NCBI RefSeq assembly: GCF_000226095.1
Contig: NC_016473.1
Coordinates: 1 to 64,000, forward strand
DNA: 64,000 nt
Source of the DNA: Thermothelomyces thermophilus ATCC 42464
Lineage: Eukaryota; Ascomycota; Sordariomycetes; Sordariales; Chaetomiaceae
Reading direction: 5' to 3'
Positions within the stretch are counted from its first letter, which is position 1. Every line of letters starts with the position of its first letter. Positions 22,738 to 31,630 of this stretch are shown piece by piece. The notes under the pieces were generated by a model that was not told the DNA's origin, did not search any database, and saw nothing but the letters and a program-made list of their open reading frames with translations. Position numbers and translations under genes: made by a program.

Positions 22738-25700
22738 GTGCAGCGGCAAGTGGTAGCGCAGTACAGGAGGAACTGGCGCAAGGGACCACTATATCGAGAC
22801 CTCCCGGCAGAAACATGGGAAATCGCTGCAATCTTTGGACGACGGCGGCAAGACAAGCGACTGTGGATAACAGCACAATGGAGACAGCACGAAATGCTCG
22901 CACTAGTGGACAGTGGAGCAGAGATGAATCTGATTTCGCCGACACTTGTGAATCAGCTACGGATACCCTGGAGAATGAAGCGGAAGCATGGCATAGTCAA
23001 AGGGCCATTTCCGACGCAATGGGTACGCAGAGAGACCGAACCGATCGACATCACTGTGGCAGGGAAGACCACAGCAGTCGTATTCAGCATCGTGGACATG
23101 GGCAACGACAAAGACATGATATTGGGGTTACCATGGCATGAAGATTACGACCCGGACATCAGCTGGAAGAATGGTGGCCACCTGCGACCCCGAACGGAGT
23201 CGTATTCGACCAGCAAGATGGGGAGCGCGCAAGGATCGCGAGCGGACGATGCTCAAGGAAAGGCATGTCCTACGGATCCACCGCAAGAGACGGACAGTGG
23301 CAGGCAGACCACTACGGACTCTGGAAGAGGCGGCACAACGACATCGATATTGCGACAGGAGGAACGAGCTGAATCGCCGATAGCTGTTCTCTCCGTTGAC
23401 GAATGCGGAGCACTGCAATTGGAGCAGTGGGTTGAGACAGGAGAAATCGCCAGTATCGCCATGGACGGAACCAAGTTCGCATACTATCAGAAAACCGAGA
23501 GACGAGACAAGACTGGGGAAGTACCGAAGGAGTATGAGGGACACCCAGCATTCGAACCGAAACATCTGGAAGGATTACCAGAACACGGCCCATGGGATCA
23601 CGAGATCAAGCTCAAGGAAGGAGCACGACTGAAGTTCTTCAAGATTTACCACACGAGCCAGACGCAGAACGAAGAACTTAAGCGATATTTGGAGGAGAAC
23701 CTTCGAAGAGGACATATCCGCCCGTCGACATCGCCAGCAGGCTACCCAATCCTGTTTGTGCCAAAGAAAGACGGAAAGCTACGGTTATGTGTCGACTATC
23801 GGCAACTCAACGAACAGACCGTGAAAAACCGATACCCGTTACCGCTGATCTCACGGCTCCGAGATCAGTTGGCAGGAGCCCAATATTTCACGCGTCTTGA
23901 CTTGCCATCGGCCTACAACCACATACGGATCAAAGAAGGCGACGAGTGGAAAACGGCCTTTAGGACACCCTATGGCCACTACGAGTACCTCGTCATGCCA
24001 TTCGGACTTACGAACGCGCCGGCAACGTTCCAAGCCCTGATTGATCAAGCTATCCAACCCTTTCTCGACAAATTTGCGGTATGTTATCTCGACGACATAC
24101 TCATCTTCTCCAAGACGATGGACGAACACCGGAGGCACGTGAAAGCAGTGCTGGACGCGCTGCACGCGTACAAGCTATCAGTCAACAAGGAAAAGAGCGA
24201 ATTCCATGTCAGGAAGACAGTCTTTTTGGGATACGAAATATCCCCCGGACGAATCCGGATGGAACCTTCAAAGGTTGAAGCCATCAAGAATTGGCCACAA
24301 CCAGCGTCAGCCACGGAAGTACGAAGTTTCATCGGATTTGCGAACTTCTACCGGATGTTCATCAGGAACTTTGGAGCGATCGCACGACCTTTGCACGAAC
24401 TCACCAAGAAGAATGCTGAATTCCAATGGGAAGAGCAACACGAGCAAGCATTCACGCAAATCCGCGACGCCATTACCGAAGATCCAGTACTGGTACTGCC
24501 AGACCCCAAGAAGCCATTCGAGGTGGAAACGGACGCTTCAGACTACGCCATCGGAGGACAATTGGGACAACGAGACGAACAAGGGAAGCTACATCCTGTA
24601 GCCTTCTTTTCAAAGAAGCTCGACGGACCACGTCTCAATTATCCGATCCACGACAAGGAACTACTTGCGATTGTCGAAGCTTTCAAGGAATGGCGACCAT
24701 ACCTCAGCGGCACGATTGAACCGGTACAAGTGTATACGGATCACAAGAACTTGCGATACTTCACGACGACGAAGGAACTCAACGGACGACAAATACGATG
24801 GGCAGAATTCCTCGCGGAATTCAACTTCGAGATCCGCTACAAGAAGGGCAAAGAAAACGCACGAGCAGACATTTTAAGCCGACGAACGGATCACACGAAA
24901 GGACGAACGGGAACAACACCACCGTTGTTCAAGGAACGAACAGACGGGACGTTGCACCACGAAACGCAGACACCCGTGGAAGATGATCCACTTGACTCGT
25001 TCCTAGAATGCTGCGCAATCTTTCGAGAGGAAAGGATCAACGAGGCACAGTATCAAGCAGCACCCGGACCAGTGGTACCTGACGGAGTGGAAGAAAGAGA
25101 TGGGAAACTCTGGTACCGAGACAAAGCGTACATCCACGACAAGGATCAACAGCTGCGAATGATTCGAGAACTCCACGAATCAAAACTCGGAGGACACAAA
25201 GGAGTCACGAAGACTGTCGCACAAGTCAAGAAGCACTACGACTTTCCACAGTTAACGGCACGAGTTAAGGAAGTCGTACGGAACTGCGACATCTGCAATC
25301 GGAGCAAAACGGCACGACACAAGCCGTACGGGCTACTTCAGCCACTACCAACAGCTGACAAACCATGGAGTTCAGTTGCGATGGACTTCATCACGAAGCT
25401 GCCAGAATCCAAGGACACAGCCACAGGAGTGACCTACGACAGTATTCTTACTGTAGTAGATCGCCTGACTAAGTGGGCATATTTCTTTCCCTACAAGGAG
25501 TCCTGGACAGCGGAACAGTTGGCAGACGTGATCTATCGGCAAGTTGCATCAGTGCATGCTTGGCCGCAAGAATGGATCACCGACAGAGACACCAAGTTCG
25601 CATCGAAGTTCTGGCAAGCGTTAATGCAACGATTAGGCGTCAACAGCAAGCTGTCAACGGCATATCACCCGCAGACCGACGGACAAACGGAGCGACTAAA

Positions 25701-26481
25701 CCAAGTTGTTGAGCAATACCTCCGCTCTTACGTCAATTACCAACAAGACGACTGGGTCATGCTGTTACCAACAGCACAACTCGCCTACAACACGACGCCG
25801 ACAGAAACGACCAAAGTCACACCGTTCTTCGCGAACTACGGATATGAAGCAGACCTTAGGCAAGGACCAGAGGTCACAGTGCCGAGAGCAGCAGTCAAAG
25901 CAGAACAGATGCACGCACTGCATGAAAAGCTCAAAAAGGAACTCGAGTTTGTCAAGACCAGAATGAAGAACTACTACGACAAACACAGGCTCGAGGGACC
26001 TCGCCTAGAGAGGGGAGACAAAGTCTACCTGATCGCACGAAACTTGCGAACCAAACGACCAAGCACGAAGCTGGACTTCAAGAAGGTCGGACCCTTCGTT
26101 ATCAAAGAACGAATCTCGACATCCAACTACCGACTATCGTTACCGTCATCTATGCGACTACGGACGGATGTTTTTCATATTTCACTTCTCGAACCAGCAC
26201 CAAAGAACGCCAAGGTTGCCACGCACATCGAAGCAGAGGACGAAGAGGAAGAATGGGACGTCGAAGAAATTCTGGATTCACGCATCATCAACGGGGAACT
26301 GCAGTACCTGGTCAAATGGCTTGATTTTGGACCAGAGGACAACTCATGGGAACCAGTCAAGAATTTGAACTGCCCTGAGAAACTGGAACAGTTCCACCGG
26401 CAGAATCCGGATCGACCAAAGGAAAACCCGGGACAGAACCAAAGACGGCGCCCCAGTCGACAGCATCGACGGCATCATTAA
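22738..26481 (+). CDS. pol: Pol polyprotein of element D with C-terminal chromodomain
   Basis: Numbered from 22738, the domains in order are: aspartic protease with catalytic DSGA at Asp58; reverse transcriptase with YLDD at 450-453; RNase H around Asp599 (ETDASDYAIGG); integrase with an HHCC zinc finger (HESKLGGHKG... CDICNRSK) and a DDE core at Asp883, Asp949 and Glu985, the last two separated by 35 residues as expected; and a chromodomain at about 1172-1212 (EWDVEEIL...YLVKWLDF). The chromodomain defines a chromovirus and in relatives directs insertion to modified histones. The frame has no ATG at its head and remains open upstream into the gag overlap, fitting frameshift expression. It looks whole. 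Confidence 0.93.
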   Translation: MQRQVVAQYRRNWRKGPLYRDLPAETWEIAAIFGRRRQDKRLWITAQWRQHEMLALVDSGAEMNLISPTLVNQLRIPWRMKRKHGIVKGPFPTQWVRRETEPIDITVAGKTTAVVFSIVDMGNDKDMILGLPWHEDYDPDISWKNGGHLRPRTESYSTSKMGSAQGSRADDAQGKACPTDPPQETDSGRQTTTDSGRGGTTTSILRQEERAESPIAVLSVDECGALQLEQWVETGEIASIAMDGTKFAYYQKTERRDKTGEVPKEYEGHPAFEPKHLEGLPEHGPWDHEIKLKEGARLKFFKIYHTSQTQNEELKRYLEENLRRGHIRPSTSPAGYPILFVPKKDGKLRLCVDYRQLNEQTVKNRYPLPLISRLRDQLAGAQYFTRLDLPSAYNHIRIKEGDEWKTAFRTPYGHYEYLVMPFGLTNAPATFQALIDQAIQPFLDKFAVCYLDDILIFSKTMDEHRRHVKAVLDALHAYKLSVNKEKSEFHVRKTVFLGYEISPGRIRMEPSKVEAIKNWPQPASATEVRSFIGFANFYRMFIRNFGAIARPLHELTKKNAEFQWEEQHEQAFTQIRDAITEDPVLVLPDPKKPFEVETDASDYAIGGQLGQRDEQGKLHPVAFFSKKLDGPRLNYPIHDKELLAIVEAFKEWRPYLSGTIEPVQVYTDHKNLRYFTTTKELNGRQIRWAEFLAEFNFEIRYKKGKENARADILSRRTDHTKGRTGTTPPLFKERTDGTLHHETQTPVEDDPLDSFLECCAIFREERINEAQYQAAPGPVVPDGVEERDGKLWYRDKAYIHDKDQQLRMIRELHESKLGGHKGVTKTVAQVKKHYDFPQLTARVKEVVRNCDICNRSKTARHKPYGLLQPLPTADKPWSSVAMDFITKLPESKDTATGVTYDSILTVVDRLTKWAYFFPYKESWTAEQLADVIYRQVASVHAWPQEWITDRDTKFASKFWQALMQRLGVNSKLSTAYHPQTDGQTERLNQVVEQYLRSYVNYQQDDWVMLLPTAQLAYNTTPTETTKVTPFFANYGYEADLRQGPEVTVPRAAVKAEQMHALHEKLKKELEFVKTRMKNYYDKHRLEGPRLERGDKVYLIARNLRTKRPSTKLDFKKVGPFVIKERISTSNYRLSLPSSMRLRTDVFHISLLEPAPKNAKVATHIEAEDEEEEWDVEEILDSRIINGELQYLVKWLDFGPEDNSWEPVKNLNCPEKLEQFHRQNPDRPKENPGQNQRRRPSRQHRRHH

Positions 26482-27018
26482 TCTGTGACGAGGGCATAGC
26501 AGGCGTCTCTTGCCGCTCAACCTCCTCCAACTCGTCCAAGGTCGACAGACCACGCGCCACCATGTCGGCACCTTTCTCCACCAAAAACTCCTTCTGCTGA
26601 CGAAGACGCCGGAGCCGCGCAAGCTTTTCGGACAACTCGCGCTGGGCTTCTTCCAGACGGCGTTGAGATTCATCCAGCTCAAGTTCGGCACGACGTTCAG
26701 CATCCTTGATACGACGCTGCTCCTGGAGAATGCGATCCACTAGAACGAACATCAGGAATCACATTCAAAAAAAAAAAAAAAAAAAAAAAAGAAGAAGAAA
26801 ACGTGCTTACAGGAAGAAAGCGGTATGCCAGAGCCATCGCAAGAACGACCTCGACGAACGCAGGCTTCGCAACGCTTCGTACGCGCGATCATTTTGCAAA
26901 CGAGGCCTTGCGACGCGCACCAAGAGCAAGGCATAACGACAAAACCGTTCTCAGCGATGTTCTGAGCAAGGGAAGCACGGTAACGTGCAGAATGCGACTT
27001 CCGTTTCTCTATCGGCAT
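26357..27018 (-). CDS. Antisense two-exon gene in element D: Zn2Cys6 plus coiled coil, 196 aa
   Basis: On the strand opposite gag-pol, exon 1 (27018-26811) and exon 2 (26739-26357) are separated by a 71-nt GT..AG intron containing a 24-T tract. The lengths sum to 197 codons including the stop. Exon 1 starts at an ATG in good context and carries Cys at residues 31, 34, 41, 50, 53 and 60, exactly CX2CX6CX8CX2CX6C, the Zn2Cys6 signature of fungal Gal4-type DNA-binding domains. Exon 2 encodes a long charged coiled coil (RIKDAERRAELELDESQRRL) and an acidic tail. Exon 2 overlaps the last ~41 codons of pol in antisense. The protein may bind DNA and regulate the element or host, but no function is shown. 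I recall similar Cys-rich hypothetical proteins in other Sordariomycetes. A regulator captured by the element is one explanation; a domesticated silencing or control factor is another. Confidence 0.65.
26767..26790. repeat. A24 homopolymer in element D
   Basis: Run of 24 A on the plus strand. On the minus strand it is the pyrimidine tract of the putative intron 26740-26810. The matching tract in fossil C is 28 long. Confidence 0.95.
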
Positions 27019-27109
27019 TTTGTCAACATGGCGACCACGACGCAGAAACAGGGAGAATGCAGTACTCACAAGCGAAGGGTTGTTGGCGCTATTTGAAACG
27101 GCCTAAGAG

Positions 27110-27140
27110 GGCTTTCGGGTCGAAAGCCTTGAAGGAGGGG
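27110..27140 (+). promoter_or_regulatory. Conserved hairpin and polypurine tract before the 3' LTR of D
   Basis: GGCTTTCG-GGT-CGAAAGCC (27110-27128) is a perfect 8-bp stem with a 3-nt loop. The purine run GAAGGAGGGG (27131-27140) follows and lies 5 bases before the 3' LTR, where a polypurine tract primes second-strand synthesis. The stem can also be recognised in fossil C (near 6418-6436) and fossil B (near 17483). It lies in the leader side of the antisense gene, so it may act on either strand. Confidence 0.6.
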
Positions 27141-27145
27141 CATCG

Positions 27146-27594
27146 TGTCACGAATAAGCACATGGGCGGCCTGGCAGGCTGCAGCCAGGACGCGGGACAT
27201 TCCGACAGCCAATCACTTGACGGACCAATCAGAAGATTATCACCGCCAAGACTAAGGTCTTCACTGGTGATAATAACATGTCACCGTCGACAACGCAGAA
27301 TCACGAAGTGAAAGGAGGAGTGGTACTGGTGATAACTATTGAAGAAGGACAGACAATTATGTATATATAGCTAGCTAGTCACTCGTTATGGTGGACTCTG
27401 GGAAGTTCACCAGTGGTAACAATCACAATCACAGTACTCATACCAAGCATTGCTGATTACTGTGAGAGACAACTCTAAGTGTTGTTGTGAACCCTTTGGC
27501 TTCACCGAATCCCTCAGACGACCTGCCTGCTTGTCCTGCTTCACCCACCTCCGTCTGGACCCTTTCAGAAGAAGTCTGAGTTGGGTTCGTCACA
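27146..27594 (+). repeat. 3' LTR of element D (449 bp)
   Basis: It reads the same as 19995-20443 and is followed by the CTATC target duplication. Its U3 on the minus side lies about 130 bp upstream of the antisense Zn2Cys6 start codon and could supply that gene's promoter (inference). Confidence 0.96.
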
Positions 27595-28556
27595 CTATCT
27601 TAATAAGAGGTTAGCTGACTTCGAAGCCAAACTCGACTAGCTACTCCTATAGACTAGGGCAGGCCTAGGGGCCTCCCAGGTCCCTACAAGGGCCCTTATC
27701 TAATAGGCCTATAATAGGCTAAGCTAGAGGTTCTAGAAGAGGAGGGCTAGGGCAAGGGGCTAGGAGCCAAAGCCTATAGCCCTAGAAGTAATAGGGTCGA
27801 CAGTCTAGTAGTAGGTTTAGGAGGGCTATAAAGGGGGTTAACCCCCCCTATAGACCCTATAAAGAAGGCTATAGGCTATAGAACTAGCTATGTTAGCTAG
27901 CTAGAGCAACTAATAAAGCGCTAACCAAGCCGGTAGGAGGATATAATATATATTAGATAAGGACCCTCTATACCTAATTTTTATAAAAGAAGGCTTATAA
28001 AGGTACTAGGGCCTAATAAAGGCCTAGAGCTCCCTATTAGTATAGGCCTATATAGGAGTTATTAGCCTCTATAACTTCCTTTTTAGGGTTTAAGTCCCAG
28101 GGATTAGTACCCCTTACTATACCTATAGCTAGGGGAGGGAAACTGTAGAGCACCTAGTCATATAGTACCTAAACCTACTAAGAAGCCGAACGTAGGAATC
28201 CTAGGAAATATAGTCGTAAAGGGACCTAGACCTCGTTCTACAGGGTATAGGGACCCGTAACCATCGTTTGGCAAGGAGGGTTCTATAGTGGCTAATAGAC
28301 CTAGGGAGACTCCCGGAATACCACCTCGTAAGGAGGCTAGACCGGGAGGGAAGGCCTCTATAGGGCTATTCTAGCCACTTCTCCTTTTCTTTATAGTGTA
28401 TTAGTACTCCGGATTAGGTGTTAGAGGCGGGACAGAGGTTTTTATCTGGCCTATTAGGCACGGTTTCCTTTATATATAACTAGAGAGGCTCTGGCATGTT
28501 TATTAGTATAGCGGTATAGGACTAATAATGATAATAATAATAATAATAATAATAAT
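27595..28556 (+). mobile_element. Tad-like LINE fragment, right part with 3' end
   Basis: Continues the LINE interrupted by element D. Fragmentary frames read NKRLADFEAKLD, then near 28120-28170 a Cys/His motif region (GRETVEHLVI) typical of the C-terminal zinc motif of Tad-clade ORF2. The element ends in a TAA-rich simple repeat near 28522-28556. Many stops from RIP-like transitions make it a dead 3' fragment. Together with 19810-19994, about 1.15 kb of LINE is preserved. Confidence 0.65.
28522..28556 (+). repeat. (TAA)n tail of the LINE
   Basis: TAATAATGA followed by about eight ATA/TAA units. Short A-rich microsatellite tails are usual at LINE 3' ends. It marks the likely right boundary of the LINE. 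Confidence 0.75.
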
Positions 28557-28959
28557 TTTCTTATGTTTGCTCTATTTTAGCCTTTTATATACACTTTTAG
28601 GCTTTGCTATATCTAACGGGACTTACTCCATATATATAGTAGAAACATATAGTAGAAAGGAGCTATAAAAAAGTAGGGTGGAATGCAATCTAGTTATCTT
28701 TAGGTTTTGCTCTATCTGTATGATTCTTCTCTCGTTTTGTTCGTATAGTGCTTCTTCTAGCCAATGTATCGACCGTATCACGACACGTACCTTGGACCGC
28801 TCACCTTCTTAACGTACGGCGTCCTAGTGTTCAACCATGCCGACCTGATTGAAAGTTATTAGGCTTCTTTCACAGTTATGCGCATGATTCTGAGGGCAAC
28901 ACTGTCGGCACGGTTATCGTTCTTGCTGGTGTTACCGCCAATCAGCCGACGGGGCATTT
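28557..28959. other. AT-rich spacer, no gene recognised
   Basis: AT-rich to about 28750, then shifting to normal composition. A short relic of possible coding sequence begins near 28760, with GTLV-like fragments ahead of the F-box pseudogene, but no open frame or motif could be identified. Confidence 0.5.
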
Positions 28960-30340
28960 AGGGCAGGATGGCGGCGTTGAACTCTCAGTTACCACCGATA
29001 CCTACAGTACCGCTACCAAAGGTCCCAACATCGACGAGTTCGGTGTCGGCAAAAACGATGCGGGCATCGACATGTCACTGTCGACTCAGTCCGGCCCTCC
29101 GCATGCTACAAAGCGCCCGCCTACCGCGAGCATGCTGGAAACATTGCCTTCTGAGCTGAGACTTGAGATTCTTTCTCATATTGTTGACCTCGATGACCTA
29201 AGGGTGCTCGTGCTTGCATCGCCCTTCTTCCCCTAGCAGTACCACTTATATGGAAAACATGTGCTTAGCCGGGTGCTTGCTTCCACCGTTGGTAACCTTC
29301 TGGTCGAGGCTCACGCCGTCCAGAGGTCCACCATGTTCTATACCCTTCCTCGGCAGCTTTCCGAGGATGCACTATGGCAGTCATCCAAAGCGATACCTCA
29401 CAGCGCCCTGCTACACCCGAGGTTGTCCTCTAAGACTATACTATTGCCGACCTAGTCGATATGACCGTGTTCCATCGCACTGTCGCTCGGCCTCTGGTGC
29501 TTAAGTGCGCAGCCCTGTTCCTGCAACGTTTTGATCCTTCGCTCCAGCCCGGCAGCCTACCCGGTACGGAACAAGCACATCTTCTACGAGGTCTGTACCG
29601 CTTTCAGCTTTACTGTAACCTCTTTGGCAAGAGTCCCAAGCCTGGGGGGTACTACGTGGTGGGGAGGCTCTCTGCTGCCGACATCTTGGCTCTCTTCTTT
29701 GTCTCCTTCAGCCCATGGGAAGTAGAGGAGATTGACTGTATCTACACAATGATATGGAACAAGTACAATGTAGTCCTTGACGTCGTCCGGTACAACCTCG
29801 CCAAAGTCAACAGTCCAAGGCTTGACAATAGGGGCCGAGCAAGAACGCCTCCCGGATCATGAGACTATACTCAGAAATGTAAGTGGCCTTCCTCCAAACC
29901 AGCTCTCCTCCCTCTCTTCAGACTTCAAAGATACCTTATCGAGGTCCCGGGTGTGGACTGTTCTAACTAACACCACACGTTATCAGCTGATCGTCAACTC
30001 CTAAGGCAGGGCATTGTCTTAAACGGGCTTACACTATTCTCCGAGGTTTTGGAAATCTACGACCACAAGGTGCTAGTCAACACAATGGAACAATACCTGG
30101 TTAAGTCGGGCGCACTTGAGCGCGTACTAAGCTAGGAGGCGTAGCATAGTAGATGGGCTCTCTATCCTTCGGAGGGAGACCTAGCCGAAGCTCGGGGTGA
30201 AAAGCTAGCATTTGCCCGCGACACCGAGAATAGGCCGCCACTCGCTTGGGTTATAGGATGGTGTAGAAGGTATGCAAACACCTATAGATCTATTATTCCC
30301 GCTTCTCTTAAGGGATGGGGCCATGTATTTTAAGACTTTT
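28960..30340 (+). pseudogene. Decayed F-box protein gene
   Basis: From ATG 29132 the frame reads MLETLPSELRLEILSHI, a typical fungal F-box start, preceded in frame by a Pro/Ser-rich stretch from about 28980. Downstream fragments (ADLVDMTVFHRTVARPLVL, YDHKVLVNTMEQYL, LAWVIGWCRRYANTYRSIIP) are collinear parts of one large F-box-family protein. The gene is broken: an in-frame TAG at 29234-29236, a frame change near 29440, another at about 29770-29830, a likely intron at 29880-29990, and further stops near 30140. F-box proteins normally present substrates to SCF ubiquitin ligases. The TAG-type stops fit RIP reaching a gene next to repeats or a member of a multicopy family. Confidence 0.7.
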
Positions 30341-31335
30341 CGCCGCTTGATCGAGATCAAGGCGAAGGATGCGATTCTCTATACAAGGGAGAGAGGACAT
30401 ATTACCGATATCAGCTTTATTTCTCAAGATGTACCCCTTCCGTACACGAAATACCGGCCGCCTTAGCGTGGACCCTGATATCCGCAAATTCTACCTACCC
30501 CAGGCCCTGTAACCCAAGATGATCGAATTCGACGCGGCCTAGCCTTTGCCACCGCAGATCGCGCTTGGCCTAACTATACTCGACGAAGATAAGACAGCCA
30601 ACATCCGTATCCGTGTATGTACATACGCCACCACAAAGCCAGCTGACTGAGAAGAGTTTTGTATTAAACCTAGACGCGTGGGCAGATACGAAGCTCTATA
30701 ATGCTGGCGCTACGTGGCTTGAGTTTGCTAAGAGTGAAGTCGACTTTGAAGGTTCTACAACTCTCCTCGGCCTCTCCTTAGCTCCTTTCTTTTACTTACC
30801 AGTAATAGTAGGCCAGTTTGACCGACTGTCAACGGCTTATTTGAAGATCTACGGCTTAATGTCGTTGGGAGCAACTTCCGGCGCGACGTGTAGCACATCA
30901 ACCTCCCGCCCGGCAAGTATGCCGAATAATTATTTGGCTAAACGAACTAGACCTAAGCAAGGACTTCAAACGTATGTGACAATTTACATTAGTTTGGGTT
31001 TCCCCTCTCTTTATAGTTACTGTTCTTTCCGAAACACCTCCCCTATTAGCTCCTAAACCAAGGGAGGTATATAGAGCATCGAGTGGGTAGCTGACACCGA
31101 GTGATATGGGGCGAATCCGCGCTACGGCGGACGGAGTAACGCCGTCCGGATTTGACCTTGTTATTGAGTCGTAGGACGATACTGTGGTCTACAGCGCGTC
31201 GGTTGCCTGGGTCGGTTACCCAAGGAACCACCCATGCGTCGCTAGCGGTACTATCAGCACGCTAGAGCTCTTACTTGCGGTCTAGAAAAAGGACTTTGTG
31301 AGTACATACGCAATCTCCTGGCTCGAGAAGAGGGA
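30341..31335 (+). pseudogene. Relic of an unidentified protein-coding gene
   Basis: Several short coding-like segments in shifting frames with interspersed stops: LDPDIRKFYLPQAL near 30460, LPPQIALGLTILDEDKTAN near 30550, and FDLVIES...YSASVAWVGYPRNHPC near 31160. They seem to come from one or two degraded host genes. I do not recognise the family. The first part may still be the C-terminus of the F-box pseudogene upstream. Confidence 0.4.
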
Positions 31336-31630
31336 AAGGAAAATATATAAACGATAATTAAACCATCACGGAGACCCGGCACTTTCTATGTCTCAGAAGA
31401 GTAGGGGCCGTACTAATACGTTGAATTTTTGATATAAGGCCAATCCGTATGTTAAGCCGAGTGTGCAAAAAGTGTTAAATGCTCACTTGTTTCATTTGTC
31501 CGTTTTCATACAGCTAGAAACATTGCCGTTGCCTATTTGTAAGTTGCAGCTTGTAGCCTGCAATGCCGAGTCCGAATCCCTGTGCCATTGTAAATTAGCG
31601 GTTCTCCCCCTCTCCGAGCCGCTACGCTCC
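31336..31630. other. Short spacer, nothing recognised
   Basis: AT-rich spacer between the relic and the convergently read secreted-protein gene. No gene, repeat or RNA seen. Confidence 0.5.

Larger units (their letters stand above)
19995..27594 (+). mobile_element. Chromovirus D (Ty3/gypsy, Metaviridae), looks whole
   Basis: A 7,600-bp element with 449-bp direct LTRs that I read as identical, flanked by the 5-bp duplication CTATC (19990-19994 and 27595-27599), and inserted into a decayed LINE. Internal order is self-priming site, gag, pol (protease, reverse transcriptase, RNase H, integrase, chromodomain), antisense Zn2Cys6 gene, polypurine tract. Both long sense frames are open, with no obvious breaks. 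GC content is normal, unlike the RIP-decayed relatives A-C, so the insertion is very recent. The chromodomain and Tf1-like priming place it in the fungal chromovirus (Tf1/sushi-like) branch. This is inference from domain content, not a phylogeny. Confidence 0.95.
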
